Source: Rhynochetos jubatus (Eukaryota > Chordata > Aves > Eurypygiformes > Rhynochetidae). Taken from it: a stretch of 64,000 nucleotides of DNA. The translations under genes were made by a program, and so were the position numbers. The notes beneath the pieces are model-generated. The model saw only the letters and a program-made list of their open reading frames with translations, had not been told where the DNA came from and made no database searches. Positions 1 to 10,540 of this stretch are shown here, piece after piece. The stretch covers positions 66,368,150-66,432,149 of the forward strand of contig CM050649.1 in NCBI GenBank assembly GCA_027574665.1, written 5' to 3'. Within the stretch, counting starts at the first letter, position 1. Every line of letters begins with the position of its first letter.

Positions 1-900
1 ATTATTTATGCTTGCCGTAGTGGTAGGACTTAGCTGCCGCTGTTGACACATCCCGAAACTGTCGATGAGTTCCGAGTATTTCAGTAATTCATCGTTTAAG
101 AGGCCCCTTTCCTCCTTGTTCCCCACAGCACCCGTACCTCAAACCCCCGCATCCCTCGCCCCCCGCCGCCCGGCGCACACGCCCCCCCACCTCACCCCCC
201 ACCCCCCGGCGCCGACCCCCCGGGCCCACGGAACAGCCGGGCCGGACGCCGAGGTGGGTCCCGCCGGTCTCTACCTTGGGGCGACTCTCCGCTCTCCCCG
301 CCCTGCGCCCTGGAGAGCGCCGGGCGCTCATGGCGGCCGCCCGGGCCAGGTGAGGCCCCAGCGGCTGCCGCTGCCCGCCCCACCAGCCCCGCGCATTCAC
401 CCGCCGCCGCTCCCGCCCCGCCGGCTGCCTCCCTCCGCGTTCCCTGGGCGCCGGGCAACGGCCGGCGGGCTGCCGCGCCCTCCCAACCGCTCCTCTCAGC
501 CTGCCGAGCGGGGCCGGTGGAGGCGGGAGGGGGCGGCGGGAAGGGAGAGCCGTGCGCTGCCATGCCATGAAGGCTGCTGCCGCCTCAGCCCTGAGGCCGG
601 CTCGCGGCGGGCGTCTCCTCGCTCCCCGCGGCCGGGCGAAGCTCTTCACAGCGGGAGGTGGTTCGTCTTCTTCCAGGTCGCTGAATGAGGCCTTGGCAAG
701 CGGGGACGGTTGTGAAGAGCCGCAAAACGCCGGCTGCAGCCCTCCCGCTGAAGGAAGAGCTATCCATAATCACTACGTGCTCGCCATATTGCCCTTGCCC
801 CTGAGGCTGTCCCAGTTCCTCGGGCTGGGAGTCCCGCAGGACAGAAGCCAAAGCAGCCGTGACGGAACTTGTGGCACAACACCTTAGCTAAATAGCTCTG
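1..900. promoter_or_regulatory. CpG island of uncertain ownership
   Basis: About 100-720 is very GC- and CpG-rich and is flanked by ordinary AT-rich DNA, so it looks like a CpG-island promoter. Long open frames exist on both strands, but they are low-complexity Pro/Arg/Ala/Gly translations expected from GC-rich sequence, and none resembles a known protein. In mammals the neighbour on this side of LIPT1 is TSGA10, transcribed away from LIPT1. This island could therefore belong to TSGA10 or to a transcript inside it, but that rests on synteny alone. Confidence 0.5.
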
Positions 901-2756
901 TGTAGCGAGCATGCACTCTCTGTACCTGTATTCTCTTTAATCTTGCTTTCAAAGGTGATCGTGGTACCTGTTGTCCTTACAGGTGTGTATGACTGAAATG
1001 CTAGAGGCTAAACCAAATGAGAGGTTAGAAATAATCTTGAAAAAAATCATTAACAAAACCTGAAGCACTGTAAATTCCTGTACAAAATTATCAGCGAAAC
1101 ACTTTTCTCATTAATTCTGATATAAATATTTATGAGCATGGCCTTCATATGTATTTTAATTATTTTTCTCTCAAGTTGGTTTCACCTCGGGAGGTTTTTG
1201 AATAACTCCTATCAAAATTAAACTTTCAGATACCATGTTTATGACTTACAGTTCCTCAGTAAACATTACTAAAGTCAAGAAAAGGTGCTCACATTTCTTT
1301 TTGGTTTTAAATACAAATGCATATTGAGTGACTGGTTGCTGCTGTATCTTTTTGAGTGGCTTTTTAGATGTCCAAGCCTTTCCTCAGGTGAGAGCACTGC
1401 CTCCAGAACTTGGCAGATAAAAAGGCAACTTCCTCAAATAATTAATAGTTCAGTTCTTCATAGTTATTTGGGGATGAAGACAGGAGGTGAATATTACAGA
1501 TCATACTCGACATCTGCAGTAGTATCTCACAGGGGTGGTTTGAGTATTTCAAACCCCCCTGGGCACACACCCGCAGCATAGGCCTCACCCCTGCTGAATG
1601 CAAAAGCCTCAGGCAGACAGGGCAAGGCAGCATGAGCAATGCTTACAGGTCAGAAGATTTCAGCGACACAGCCAAGCAGGCGTGCCTTGTCAGTCCAGCC
1701 CCAGGCGAGAAGATCGGTGCTCTCAAACTGCCACAGCTGATCCTCTGGGACAGACAGGGAGCTCAGCTGTACACCTCTACCCTAATTAGGTCCATCTCTC
1801 CAAGGAGATGCTTTTACAGATGAAAACTCCAACAGTTACCATACAATCTCTCTGGCTTGACAAGAACAAAACAAGTGTTAGATAAGAAAGACTTAATCTT
1901 GTGAAAATAGCCTTCCTTTAATTAGACCTTATCTTCTACCCAAAATCCATTTACATATGTAGTGGTAAGATATACATACCGGTTGTATTGTCCAGAATAA
2001 ACACTACCTTCAATGCTACACTTGTTCCTTGGCAGTGTCAAGCAGTAGCTTTGTACATAAATAAACCCCAGCTTGAACCCATTCCTTTTTTTTTTAACGC
2101 GAGGATCGACATATTAACTGGTTTACACACATTGTAAAGTTGAAACATCAAGGTATTACAAGGCTAATTATCCTTTTCTTTATTCCACTAACAAAATCAT
2201 ATGAGAGAAATTATTCCTTATGTCTTCTTATACCCCAAGATAGGTGCTCTTATTTACAACACCTCCAGCTGCACAACTCTTCTTGGAATAGCACAGATGG
2301 AGGAGAAGACTGGAGCCTTTGAAGAAAGTGACGTGAAAAGGGCAAGGAGGCAGTTTGAATCCTGTGACTCGGCTTGCCTGATCGAATTGGGCATGGATGT
2401 AAACAGTCTTTGAAAGAGGCTGCTTTAGGTGGTCACAAAGTCAAGCTGAGAAACCAGAGAAAATGTCCTCTCTTCTCTGTTAGGCACTAGCACAGATTTT
2501 ATATTCTGGAGACAGTGCTGGCTTTTTTGCCAGGGTTTTTTGCAAGGTGCCACTATTAAGCATTCATAGATAGCGCTCACCTTTTTGGAGACTAGGAGTG
2601 ACTAATACCACTGAAATATGATCCCCACCCAAAGACAGAGAAGAAATTGGAAGATTTTAAATTCCAGAAAAAGAGCAAGAGGATCAGTCTTTTCCTTTTC
2701 CTCTCATCATCCTGGATTTCTTACAAGTCTTACCATCTGATTTTGGTATGCTGGAA
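901..2756. other. AT-rich intergenic or intronic DNA
   Basis: I see no gene, RNA or recognisable mobile element. The open frames of 60-98 codons have no family resemblance and look like chance. Confidence 0.5.
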
Positions 2757-2830
2757 ATCATAGAATCATAGAATGGTTTCGTTGGAAGGGATCTTAAAGA
2801 TCATCTAGTTCAAACCCCCCTGCCATCATC
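2757..2830 (-). mobile_element. CR1 LINE 3'-end fragment
   Basis: The plus strand begins with the reverse complement of the CR1 tail repeat (atcatagaatcatagaatgg) and continues through the conserved ttggaagggatcttaaagatcatctag stretch. It stops after the run of Cs. It is a short 5'-truncated copy in reverse orientation. Confidence 0.88.
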
Positions 2831-4800
2831 AGAGAAGACTCCACATTATCATGTTTATCTCCAAAAGAGATGTGAAAAGACAGCATTTCAGGTTTTCAGA
2901 ACTTTACCAAAATTATTCTTCATAAAAAAAAAAAAAAAAATTAGGAGGGAAATTATATACTTCAATTGTTTTTGTTCTGGCATGTCTGTGGTTTTCTCTA
3001 AGTGATGTATGAGTTCTTTCTTATATGCTAGTGCCAGTTAATGTTATACAGAACAGCTGCTTTTCTTTTTGTGTACCAAACAAAGCTTTGTTGATCAAAG
3101 AATGAATGAAACTCATAGGCAGGATTGTTTTCAAAAGCCAAAATAATCAGGGCTGTATGTTGCAGATACATGCTTTATACAACAGTAGTTGAGACATAAA
3201 AAATTCTAAAAGTCAAATCCAGAAAGGTTATTATTTAAGTCCACAGAGAAGACGGTATTAGTATAGCTTTGCACTACCTCTCTTACATTAATCTTACCCT
3301 CCAAATCTCTGAGTTTCCTACATAATGCAGTCCCCAGTAGACTGGAGAGAAATAAATCATGGTGTGTACACTTTATCCATTGGGAAAGTATCAGATAACC
3401 ACACGTGGAGATTTGGGACAAATTAGGCCAGATATGGAAACATTATAGTTTGTTCCAAATTATGTCGATTGTTGGAGCTAGGGCAGGCCTAAAGGATGTG
3501 TTTCTGTAACAATGCATGGCCTGTTTAAAGAGTCAGAAGGACACTAGTCCTGTGAGCCAACATAAAATGGCAGAGATGTTTTCTTGTGTGGATGTTAATT
3601 TGATAGACTTGACCCTTGTCTGTGTTTCCAGCAGAGGAAAAAATATATTTTAAAGTCATTATTAGAGGAGTCACTGAGCTGGTTGATACGAAGTTCAGCC
3701 AGTTTACACTGACAGTGATATGAATGCAGTAAAACATGAATGCAGACTTGCTTATTGGGTAGCTGGGCCATGAGACTTGAAACCACAGCAACTTAAGTCT
3801 GGCTTATTTACTAGCCTATGATAAACAAAGACCTCTGATCATTACAAGCTCGTCTTTGCTCTAAGGTGGGTCTAAGGACTGACAGAAAATGGGGAAAATT
3901 GCTCTAAAATGAGTTAGGAGAATGTTACATTCCTAAAGACTTGTAGGAGTTCAAGATTTATGCTAACAGCAGAGCTAAGGTGACCAGAGTACCTCTTAAT
4001 GCAGAAGTCCAGTTGGCGAGCTGGACATCTGAAGTTCAGTCTAGAAAGGTGTTAGCTGGGTCCGCATGGAAGAAGATGGCAGCATTGTTACGATGTTGTT
4101 CAACTCCTCTTCTGCTAACACGAGCCTTCTTCCCTCCTCTTGCCGCAGTCACATCTTCATGCATAATTCAGCTCCTGCTAGAACAAATGAAGAAACTAAT
4201 AAATCTTCTCTAGGCTGCTGCCTGAGGCTGTGTGAAAATTAGCATCGGCTCTGCAGATGGACGTTTGCCCAGACTTCCATCACAGGACAGTAGCCCAATG
4301 GCTTTAGGATTTCTGCACACAGAGACTGAAGCCAGAGTTGCATTCCTGAGAGAAGTACTGGAGTGTCACTAAGGCAGTTTTTGATGGATCCTACCAAGCA
4401 CTGACTTTCTATTCCGAGTGTCTCTTTCAGGATCTTGTGCTGTCTTATTATGTAACATAATCCTGTTTATAAATTCATAGCTTTTCTTACTACCAGAATA
4501 TTTCTAATTATCTTGCTGGGTTTGTCTTCAACAGTAGCCATTTTTCAAGAGAGGTATGGACTGCTACATGTCTATTTTATCCTTCAGTATATCAGAAACA
4601 GACTCAGGAACTTCTTACCCGTCCACCTGGTATTCTGCACACTTTACATTTTTTGCAAATTCTGGATCTAATTAAAGGAACAGAATCTTCTCAGTTAGGC
4701 CCACAGTTTTCAACTTGAAAAAAACTGGGTATAACAGCTCACAGTATGTTTTCAGTGACACCCCGTGGCAAAACGACACATTGCAAATTTCCGAGAGGTC
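2831..4800. other. Intergenic DNA, no gene seen
   Basis: The only distinctive feature is an A run at about 2924-2940. No convincing exon or repeat was recognised; the 60-90 codon frames are unsupported. Confidence 0.5.
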
Positions 4801-5325
4801 TGTGCCTGCGTTGGGTTTGTGCGGCGGGGAGTTGGCAGCAGGGAAGGGGCTTACAGGGGTGGCTCCTGTGAGGACCTGTCAGAAGCTTCCCTGGCTTCAA
4901 GTCCACCTCTGGCCAGCGCCGAGCCAGGCAGTGACGGTGGCAGTGCCTCGGGATAACGTATATAAGAAAATATATTAAAACCTGCAGCAGAGAGAGGAGT
5001 GGGATGTGATAAAGTCAACCAGGAGCTCAGTGCAGAAAGGTGGGGAGGAGGTGGCCAGAGCAGAGGTTCCCCTGCAGCCCGTGGTGAGAGCAGGCTGTAC
5101 CCCTGCAGCCATGGAGGGTCACGGGGGAGCAGAGACCCTCCTGCAGCCCAGGGAGGGCCCCACACTGAACTGACTGCAACTCCCATTCCTTGTCCCCCTG
5201 CACTGCTCAGGGGTAGGAGGTAGAGAAACAGGGAGCAAAGCTGAGCCTGGAAAGAAGGGAGGGGTGGGGGGGAAGGTGTTTCAGATGTGGTTTTATCTCC
5301 CATTATTCTACTCTGATTTGATTGC
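4801..5325 (+). mobile_element. Truncated ERV LTR (same family as 40733-41690)
   Basis: It starts TGTGCCTGCGTTGGGTTTGTG and carries the block 'acaggggtggctcctgtgag'. It then has a TATA-like 'gtatataag' and the 'gcagaggttcccctgcagcc' block. It ends in the region 'ctactctgatttgattg' that precedes the polyadenylation region of the longer copy. Compared with the copy at 40733-41690 it lacks the internal array of 'acgctggagcag'-type units and the 3' end. Confidence 0.75.
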
Positions 5326-6080
5326 TAACAAGGAATTGGTATGGATTGCCTTGCTCTTAATGATCCAGTTCATCAGTAGAAAACAACCCCAAGTTCACAT
5401 CTTCAACCTCTGAAGCCCTTCACCCTTTATTCACCTTTTCTCCTTCACATTTCAGAGAACATAACTATTCTTGTACTGTTTCTTCAGTCAGAAGGTAAAG
5501 GCAATCCAGGTTCCCACCATAAACAGCTTGCTCTATGGGTAAAGCAAACATATGACCACCACCTACCCAAAGTCAAACTGCTTCCTCAAATAATTTCACT
5601 GTTGCACCTGAATAAGGCTATCAACTTAGTATTTCTTCCTAAGCTAGAACTGGAAAGAAGAAAAATCACCAGTAACTGTTCATCTTCAAGAGGAATAATC
5701 TATGTGCATTACCACAACCCATTGTCCCACCCGTCTTCTCTACAATTCCATCATGCCTTGGGACTCAGTATTGAGGAGGAATGATGTGGTGGGTCCTTTA
5801 TGAATACATGCACACCAGTAAGAGGTATATAGCATCTATTTGCCCCATATATGTTGTAACTGTAGAGAAAAACTTCAACTAGTAGTGTTGAGTGTTGGCC
5901 CACAGTGTAAATTTAAAGAAACAGCTCCTGAAGAAGAGTTGCAGCTCAGGTCTGGTAGACTCTAAGAATGGCTTAAATCAATGCAAATCTGAAGACAATC
6001 TGCTATATGCAATACATCGTTAATTATCTAGTCTCTGTCCAACTTGTTAATGAATTACGCTATCAACATTTAGTTTCTGT
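5326..6080. other. Intergenic DNA, no gene seen
   Basis: No coding or repeat signal that I can support. Confidence 0.5.
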
Positions 6081-6910
6081 GCCTTCGTGAATGCCATGGA
6101 TAGTCTCTAAGGAGCCTCTGTGCATGTGTGTTGCTTGTTCAGTCTCCCTCGAACTCCGAGATGCTCCTATCATCCGGAACATCCTGTGGCGAGGAACCGC
6201 ACAGCTGGGTCTTGCGCAAAGCATCATCCGTTCCATCCGCTGTGCACCTGCCTCTTGCCGGCATGATCCGATGCGTCGCAATTACCGTGTCGGGAGAGGC
6301 AGTAAAGACCAGCACCGACCTACTTGCTTTAACGCCACGTACCGTTTCACAGTCTCTTGCCACGGGAGGTTTGGGCGTTGTTTTCTTTTTTTTTTTTTAC
6401 CAGGCTGAAGAGTCGTAACTTCCTTATCTGCACGTTGCACAGCAGCTGACGGTTCCCGCTCCTGCCGTGAGAGGAGCGGTACCCCGCGCCGTGGTGCCAC
6501 CCGCGGCCCTCAGCTCCCACCCGGGCAGCGAACGCCTGCTACAGCCCTCCCAGCACCGGCGGGGCGCTGGATTTCCTCCCTCCGCGGTTCACCCGGGGCG
6601 GCCCGCCCCCGCCCCTCTAACCTCGGGAACCGGAAAGCGTCGCCTCGCCCCCGCCCGCCGTGAGTAGCGACTCGGTGCGGTCCGGTCTTGGTGCAGCCCG
6701 GCTTCGGTGCAGCCCGGCGGGGGACGGGGCCCGCTGCCGCTCAGGCCCCCCCCGTACGGTGAGGGGGTGGCCGCCGAACACCCGCGCCAAGAGCGAAATG
6801 GCGCCCGGGAGGGCAGCGGATGGCGGCGGCTCCGGTGACCCCGCGGGGCTCGCCTTGCCTTTCGGTAGGGCGCTGTAGGCCCCACGGCTGCAGGCCCTGC
6901 TGCGCGGCTG
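6081..6910 (+). promoter_or_regulatory. LIPT1: CpG-island promoter and 5' exon region of LIPT1
   Basis: CpG density rises from about 6120 and peaks at 6450-6890, then falls sharply before the LIPT1 coding exon. An ETS-like 'accggaaagcg' lies near 6620. The LIPT1 coding exon is preceded by plausible splice acceptors (tcctttag ending at 7098 and ttctgtcacag ending at 7292), so a noncoding first exon in this island is likely. In mammals this promoter is shared head-to-head with TSGA10; I could not find a TSGA10 exon to confirm that here. Confidence 0.65.
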
Positions 6911-7309
6911 GCTCGGCACTGACCCAGCAAGCTCGTGAACCTGTTTTTTTCTTACCACATCAATGAAAAAAACCTAATGAAACTGGGCTGCTAAACTTAA
7001 GCTTGGCAAAACACACTTAGTAAAACTGTAGTGGCAAGACTGTACGGAGTGAGGGGGAAATACACACTTCGATTCCATTTCTTCCTCTGGTCCTTTAGGC
7101 ACCAAGGACTTCGAGGAGAGGCTACCCTGACCACCCCAGCTTTTATGTTAAGCACGTGACAGGGTTAAGACGGCGTCACTAGCTTCAAGAGGAGAATCAT
7201 GCCTTGTGACTCACATCAGTTCAGGAGCGTTGCTACTTTGAGAAGAGCACATCTGCGCCATGACTGCCACTAGCACTTCGTTTCTGTCACAGCAGGTCGT
7301 GCATTTGCC

Positions 7310-8488
7310 ATGTTCAGCTTTACAAAATCAAGTGTTCCTTCCATCCACTGTCCTGTCATTAAAACCATGGTACTCCAGTCATCGTTAAAGAACTGCCTTC
7401 AGCTATCCTGCATCCTCAGGACTCCGAAAGCTGGCTTCAGAAGCACAAGTAGGGGAGGCCTCATTATCCAGTCTATTTCTAACGATGTTTACCAAAATCT
7501 GGCTGTGGAAGACTGGATCCATGACCACATGAATTTAGATAACCAACGGGTCCTTTTCCTTTGGAGAAATTCCCCTGCTGTGGTAATAGGGAGACACCAG
7601 AATCCTTGGCAGGAGTGCAACCTCAGGCTACTGAGGCAAAAAAATATAAAACTAGCCAGGAGGAGAAGTGGAGGAGGGACGGTGTACCATGACTTGGGCA
7701 ATATCAATTTGACTTTCTTTACAACCAGGAAGAAATATGAACGAATGGAAAACCTGAAACTAGTTGTGAAGGCACTGAAAGCCTTGCGCCCCCAGTTAGA
7801 TGTACATGTCACTGACAGATATGACATCTTGCTAGACAGGCAGTACAAAATCTCCGGTACTGCTGCAAAACTGGGAAGGACAACTGCTTATCACCACTGT
7901 ACCTTACTCTGTAACGCAGATAAGTTTGTTTTATCTTCTGTGCTAAAGAGTCCTTACGAAGGGCTAAAAAGCAATGCCACTCCTAGTGTGCCTGCCTCAG
8001 TGAAAAATCTGTTTGAAGAGGATCCTAGTTTAACTTGTGAGATGCTCCTGGATGCCATCGCTGAAGAATATGCTGCACAGCACCGAATAGATCATCGTAT
8101 CACCTTAATAAATCCAGCTGATGAGACTGTGCTTCCCGGAATTAACAATAAAACTAAAGAACTAAAAAGCTGGGAATGGGTGTATGGAAAGACACCGAAG
8201 TTCAGTATTAGCACATGTTTTAACATGGTTTATAAAGATTCTGTTCTTGACGTTAAAGTAGATATGGATGTAAAGCATGGAAGGATTGAAGTCTGTAACA
8301 TTGATCTGCCGGAGCAGTGGCTGCCCCCAGCACTGTGCAGCGAGCTGGTGAAGAGCCTTACCGGCAGTAAGTTTTGCCCAAATGAAACCACTACGCTAGC
8401 GTCAACATTACTAAGAGCGTGCCCGCAAGATGATGAGTCGCACAGCAAGTGGAATCTGCTGTGTGAGAATATGATGCTGTTAATGTGA
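7310..8488 (+). CDS. LIPT1: Lipoyltransferase 1, mitochondrial
   Basis: LIPT1 acts in the mitochondrial matrix, transferring lipoyl groups to the lipoyl domains of 2-oxoacid dehydrogenase E2 subunits. The frame is 392 codons in one exon, as in mammals. From residue 20 onward it aligns throughout with the vertebrate family. The nucleotide/lipoate-binding motif [20 protein letters not shown] is at about residues 117-136, and the active-site lysine lies in [10 protein letters not shown] (Lys180). The conserved C-terminal part includes [21 protein letters not shown]. The first ATG (7310) adds 19 residues. The internal ATG at 7367 has a better context (aaaaccATGg) and matches the start seen in other vertebrates, giving 373 residues, so I favour 7367 as the start. 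The N-terminus is basic and hydroxylated, consistent with a mitochondrial presequence. Candidate poly(A) signals are ATTAAA near 8590 and AATAAA near 9341. Confidence 0.97.
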   Translation: MFSFTKSSVPSIHCPVIKTMVLQSSLKNCLQLSCILRTPKAGFRSTSRGGLIIQSISNDVYQNLAVEDWIHDHMNLDNQRVLFLWRNSPAVVIGRHQNPWQECNLRLLRQKNIKLARRRSGGGTVYHDLGNINLTFFTTRKKYERMENLKLVVKALKALRPQLDVHVTDRYDILLDRQYKISGTAAKLGRTTAYHHCTLLCNADKFVLSSVLKSPYEGLKSNATPSVPASVKNLFEEDPSLTCEMLLDAIAEEYAAQHRIDHRITLINPADETVLPGINNKTKELKSWEWVYGKTPKFSISTCFNMVYKDSVLDVKVDMDVKHGRIEVCNIDLPEQWLPPALCSELVKSLTGSKFCPNETTTLASTLLRACPQDDESHSKWNLLCENMMLLM

Positions 8489-9402
8489 CTTGCAATTTGA
8501 AAACGTAAGTTTAACTTCTGCTTTTTTATCTAATTTATCAAAAAGAAAAACTGTTAATTTCTACAAGTGGATTTTTTCTCTTATTAGTCATTAAAACTGT
8601 TTAATTTTGTGCTTTTGCTTAATATTACTTACTAGCAGTTAGGTTTCACACTGCCTGCACCCAGGGTTCCCAAACTGGGATGTAAGCTACTTGCAATAGG
8701 CTGCAGCCCTGTATCGCTCCATGCTGACAGACATCATCACTCCTTAACCAGGGAAAATGGTGGTGGCATCCCAAACTGGCTCTGTAGCAGAGAAGGTACA
8801 GATGGCTGACGCAGGTGGGATGGGGTAGGTGGAAAACTGCTGCTGTGCTGCTGCACTGGATCCCTCAGCCTGCATGGCGCTCCTTGCAGGTAGTAGCTCA
8901 AAGGCCATGTCTCAGCCCCTGAGCTGTGTGGAGAGGGATGTCCCTCTGGTTTCTGGTTGGAAGTCCATTCTTGCAGAGTACTTATGACCCTCTCCCTCCT
9001 TACAAGCGTGGTAGTAAGCTAAGCCCCCTGCTGTGTAGTGAACCAGTCCAGCAGTTCCACCCTCGATGAGGGCTCATGCACGTACCAAAGCAGGGGGAGG
9101 ACTAGTTCACTGTGAGGGTTTATGTGATGAGGGTAGGAGAGGCAAACTGGGACGGAGGCCATACGTGCCTCCTTTGTACCTGCACTGCCTGGCGCAAAGC
9201 TGGGAGTCGCTGCTGCCACAGGAACCTAGTATCTGAGCTAAAAGTGGCAGGGCTTCTACATTAAGAAATACACTTGCAAATATAGACCTAGAAAAAATTT
9301 GCTAATGAAAGGTCATAGTGAACTGAGAGTTTTCATGTTAAATAAAAATAGTATCTCCATATAAAGAAACGTTATGAAAGAAAGGCTGAAGATGTATTTC
9401 AC
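8489..9402 (+). other. LIPT1 3' UTR and downstream DNA
   Basis: No further coding signal. AATAAA near 9341-9346 could end the LIPT1 transcript just before the reverse-oriented LTR element begins. Confidence 0.45.
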
Positions 9403-10540
9403 TGTTGATGCCGAATAAGCAGAATGCAATTTTGATCAGCTCAGAACACAAGTTTATTGCTGTAGGAGAGAACCCAGCACAGCAGTGACAGACGGCTGAT
9501 GTGAACTCTGCCCAACAGAGGCAGTTGCAGAGATACATACCTTTATGCTATACAACTCTTCCTTCACCAAACCGCCCTTGAACAGTAGAGTTAGTTAAAT
9601 TGGAAGCGGGAAGTTCATCAAACAAAATAAAACCATAAAGTCACCCTGTCGATGTGTGAGCACATCAAGGTAAATTCCATTCAGGGCACAATATATGGCA
9701 CAACCCAATCTAGGGAAGAGTCTTTTCCCACAAGGTTAGCTGGGGCGGTCGGACTTCAAAGGAAAGCGTAGTATCCAGAAATGAGGCGGTTGGTTACAAA
9801 GGGCTTGTTACTGGGTGATGTATGGGTTGTGCTGAAATACCAACAGCATTTACTACTGCTGAAGAGAAGGGAACTGCAGGGGAATCGGAGGGACATAAAG
9901 CGGATCGAAAAATGCCAGTACCAATTGGGCAAGAACCAATATTGCTGTTAATAGGGCAGGGTGAATAAGGACCAGTCTGGCCTAAAGAAAGTAAAGAGGC
10001 AATGGTATTTATGTCCTTGGGGCTGTCCCAGGCACGTTTCTGAGGCTGTGGCAGGAAGGGTTGGGTGGAAAGTTAGGGTGACTGAATCCCACTGGACTTA
10101 AAAGACTTACAGTTAGGTCTGTAAGGACAATGTGACTTCCAGCGTCCTTGTCCATACCGACAACCCTCGGCTGAAGCTCCAGTAGGGGATTTCAAAAGGC
10201 CCCTTACCTTTCTGAGCGGCACCAAGGAGGTTTCGGCAGGGATCAGTCTACGGTCCTCCCAGGTGAAGCAGGACGTGCGAATCTGTCACGGCACCGCATG
10301 CTGCTGCAGAATAACTGGAATGCAGTTTTGATCAGGTCAAAACAGCAGCAGTTTATTGCTATAGGAGAGAACACAGGGCAGCAGAGACAGCCTCTGCTGG
10401 TAGGATCTCTGCGGAAGTGAGGCACTTACAGCCTTTACATACTTCTGTGTGATACAAACTGTTCTTCACCAAACTGCCAGATAAGCAGGATGTGGTAAGT
10501 AACAGCAGGGACTGAAATTCTTCAGGTAAGGAGGACCTAG
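9403..10540 (-). mobile_element. Small two-LTR retroelement, internal region about 0.7 kb
   Basis: Two related segments, 9403 to about 9640 and 10299 to about 10540, align from a TG left boundary (tgttgatgccgaataagc and tgctgctgcagaataact) through 'gcagtttattgct' and 'ccttcaccaaac'. On the minus strand this reads as a U5 end preceded by AATAAA, so the pair look like LTRs of a reverse-oriented element. Next to the right-hand LTR, the minus strand has a leader-like stretch with a splice-donor-like AAAGGTAAGG near 10200. No gag or pol frame survives in the roughly 660-bp interior. The outer boundaries are approximate. Confidence 0.55.

Noticed and set aside
65..688. 207-codon plus frame and 186-codon minus frame in the CpG island
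   Set aside because: Both are Pro/Arg/Ala/Gly-rich translations of GC-rich DNA with no domain or family resemblance.
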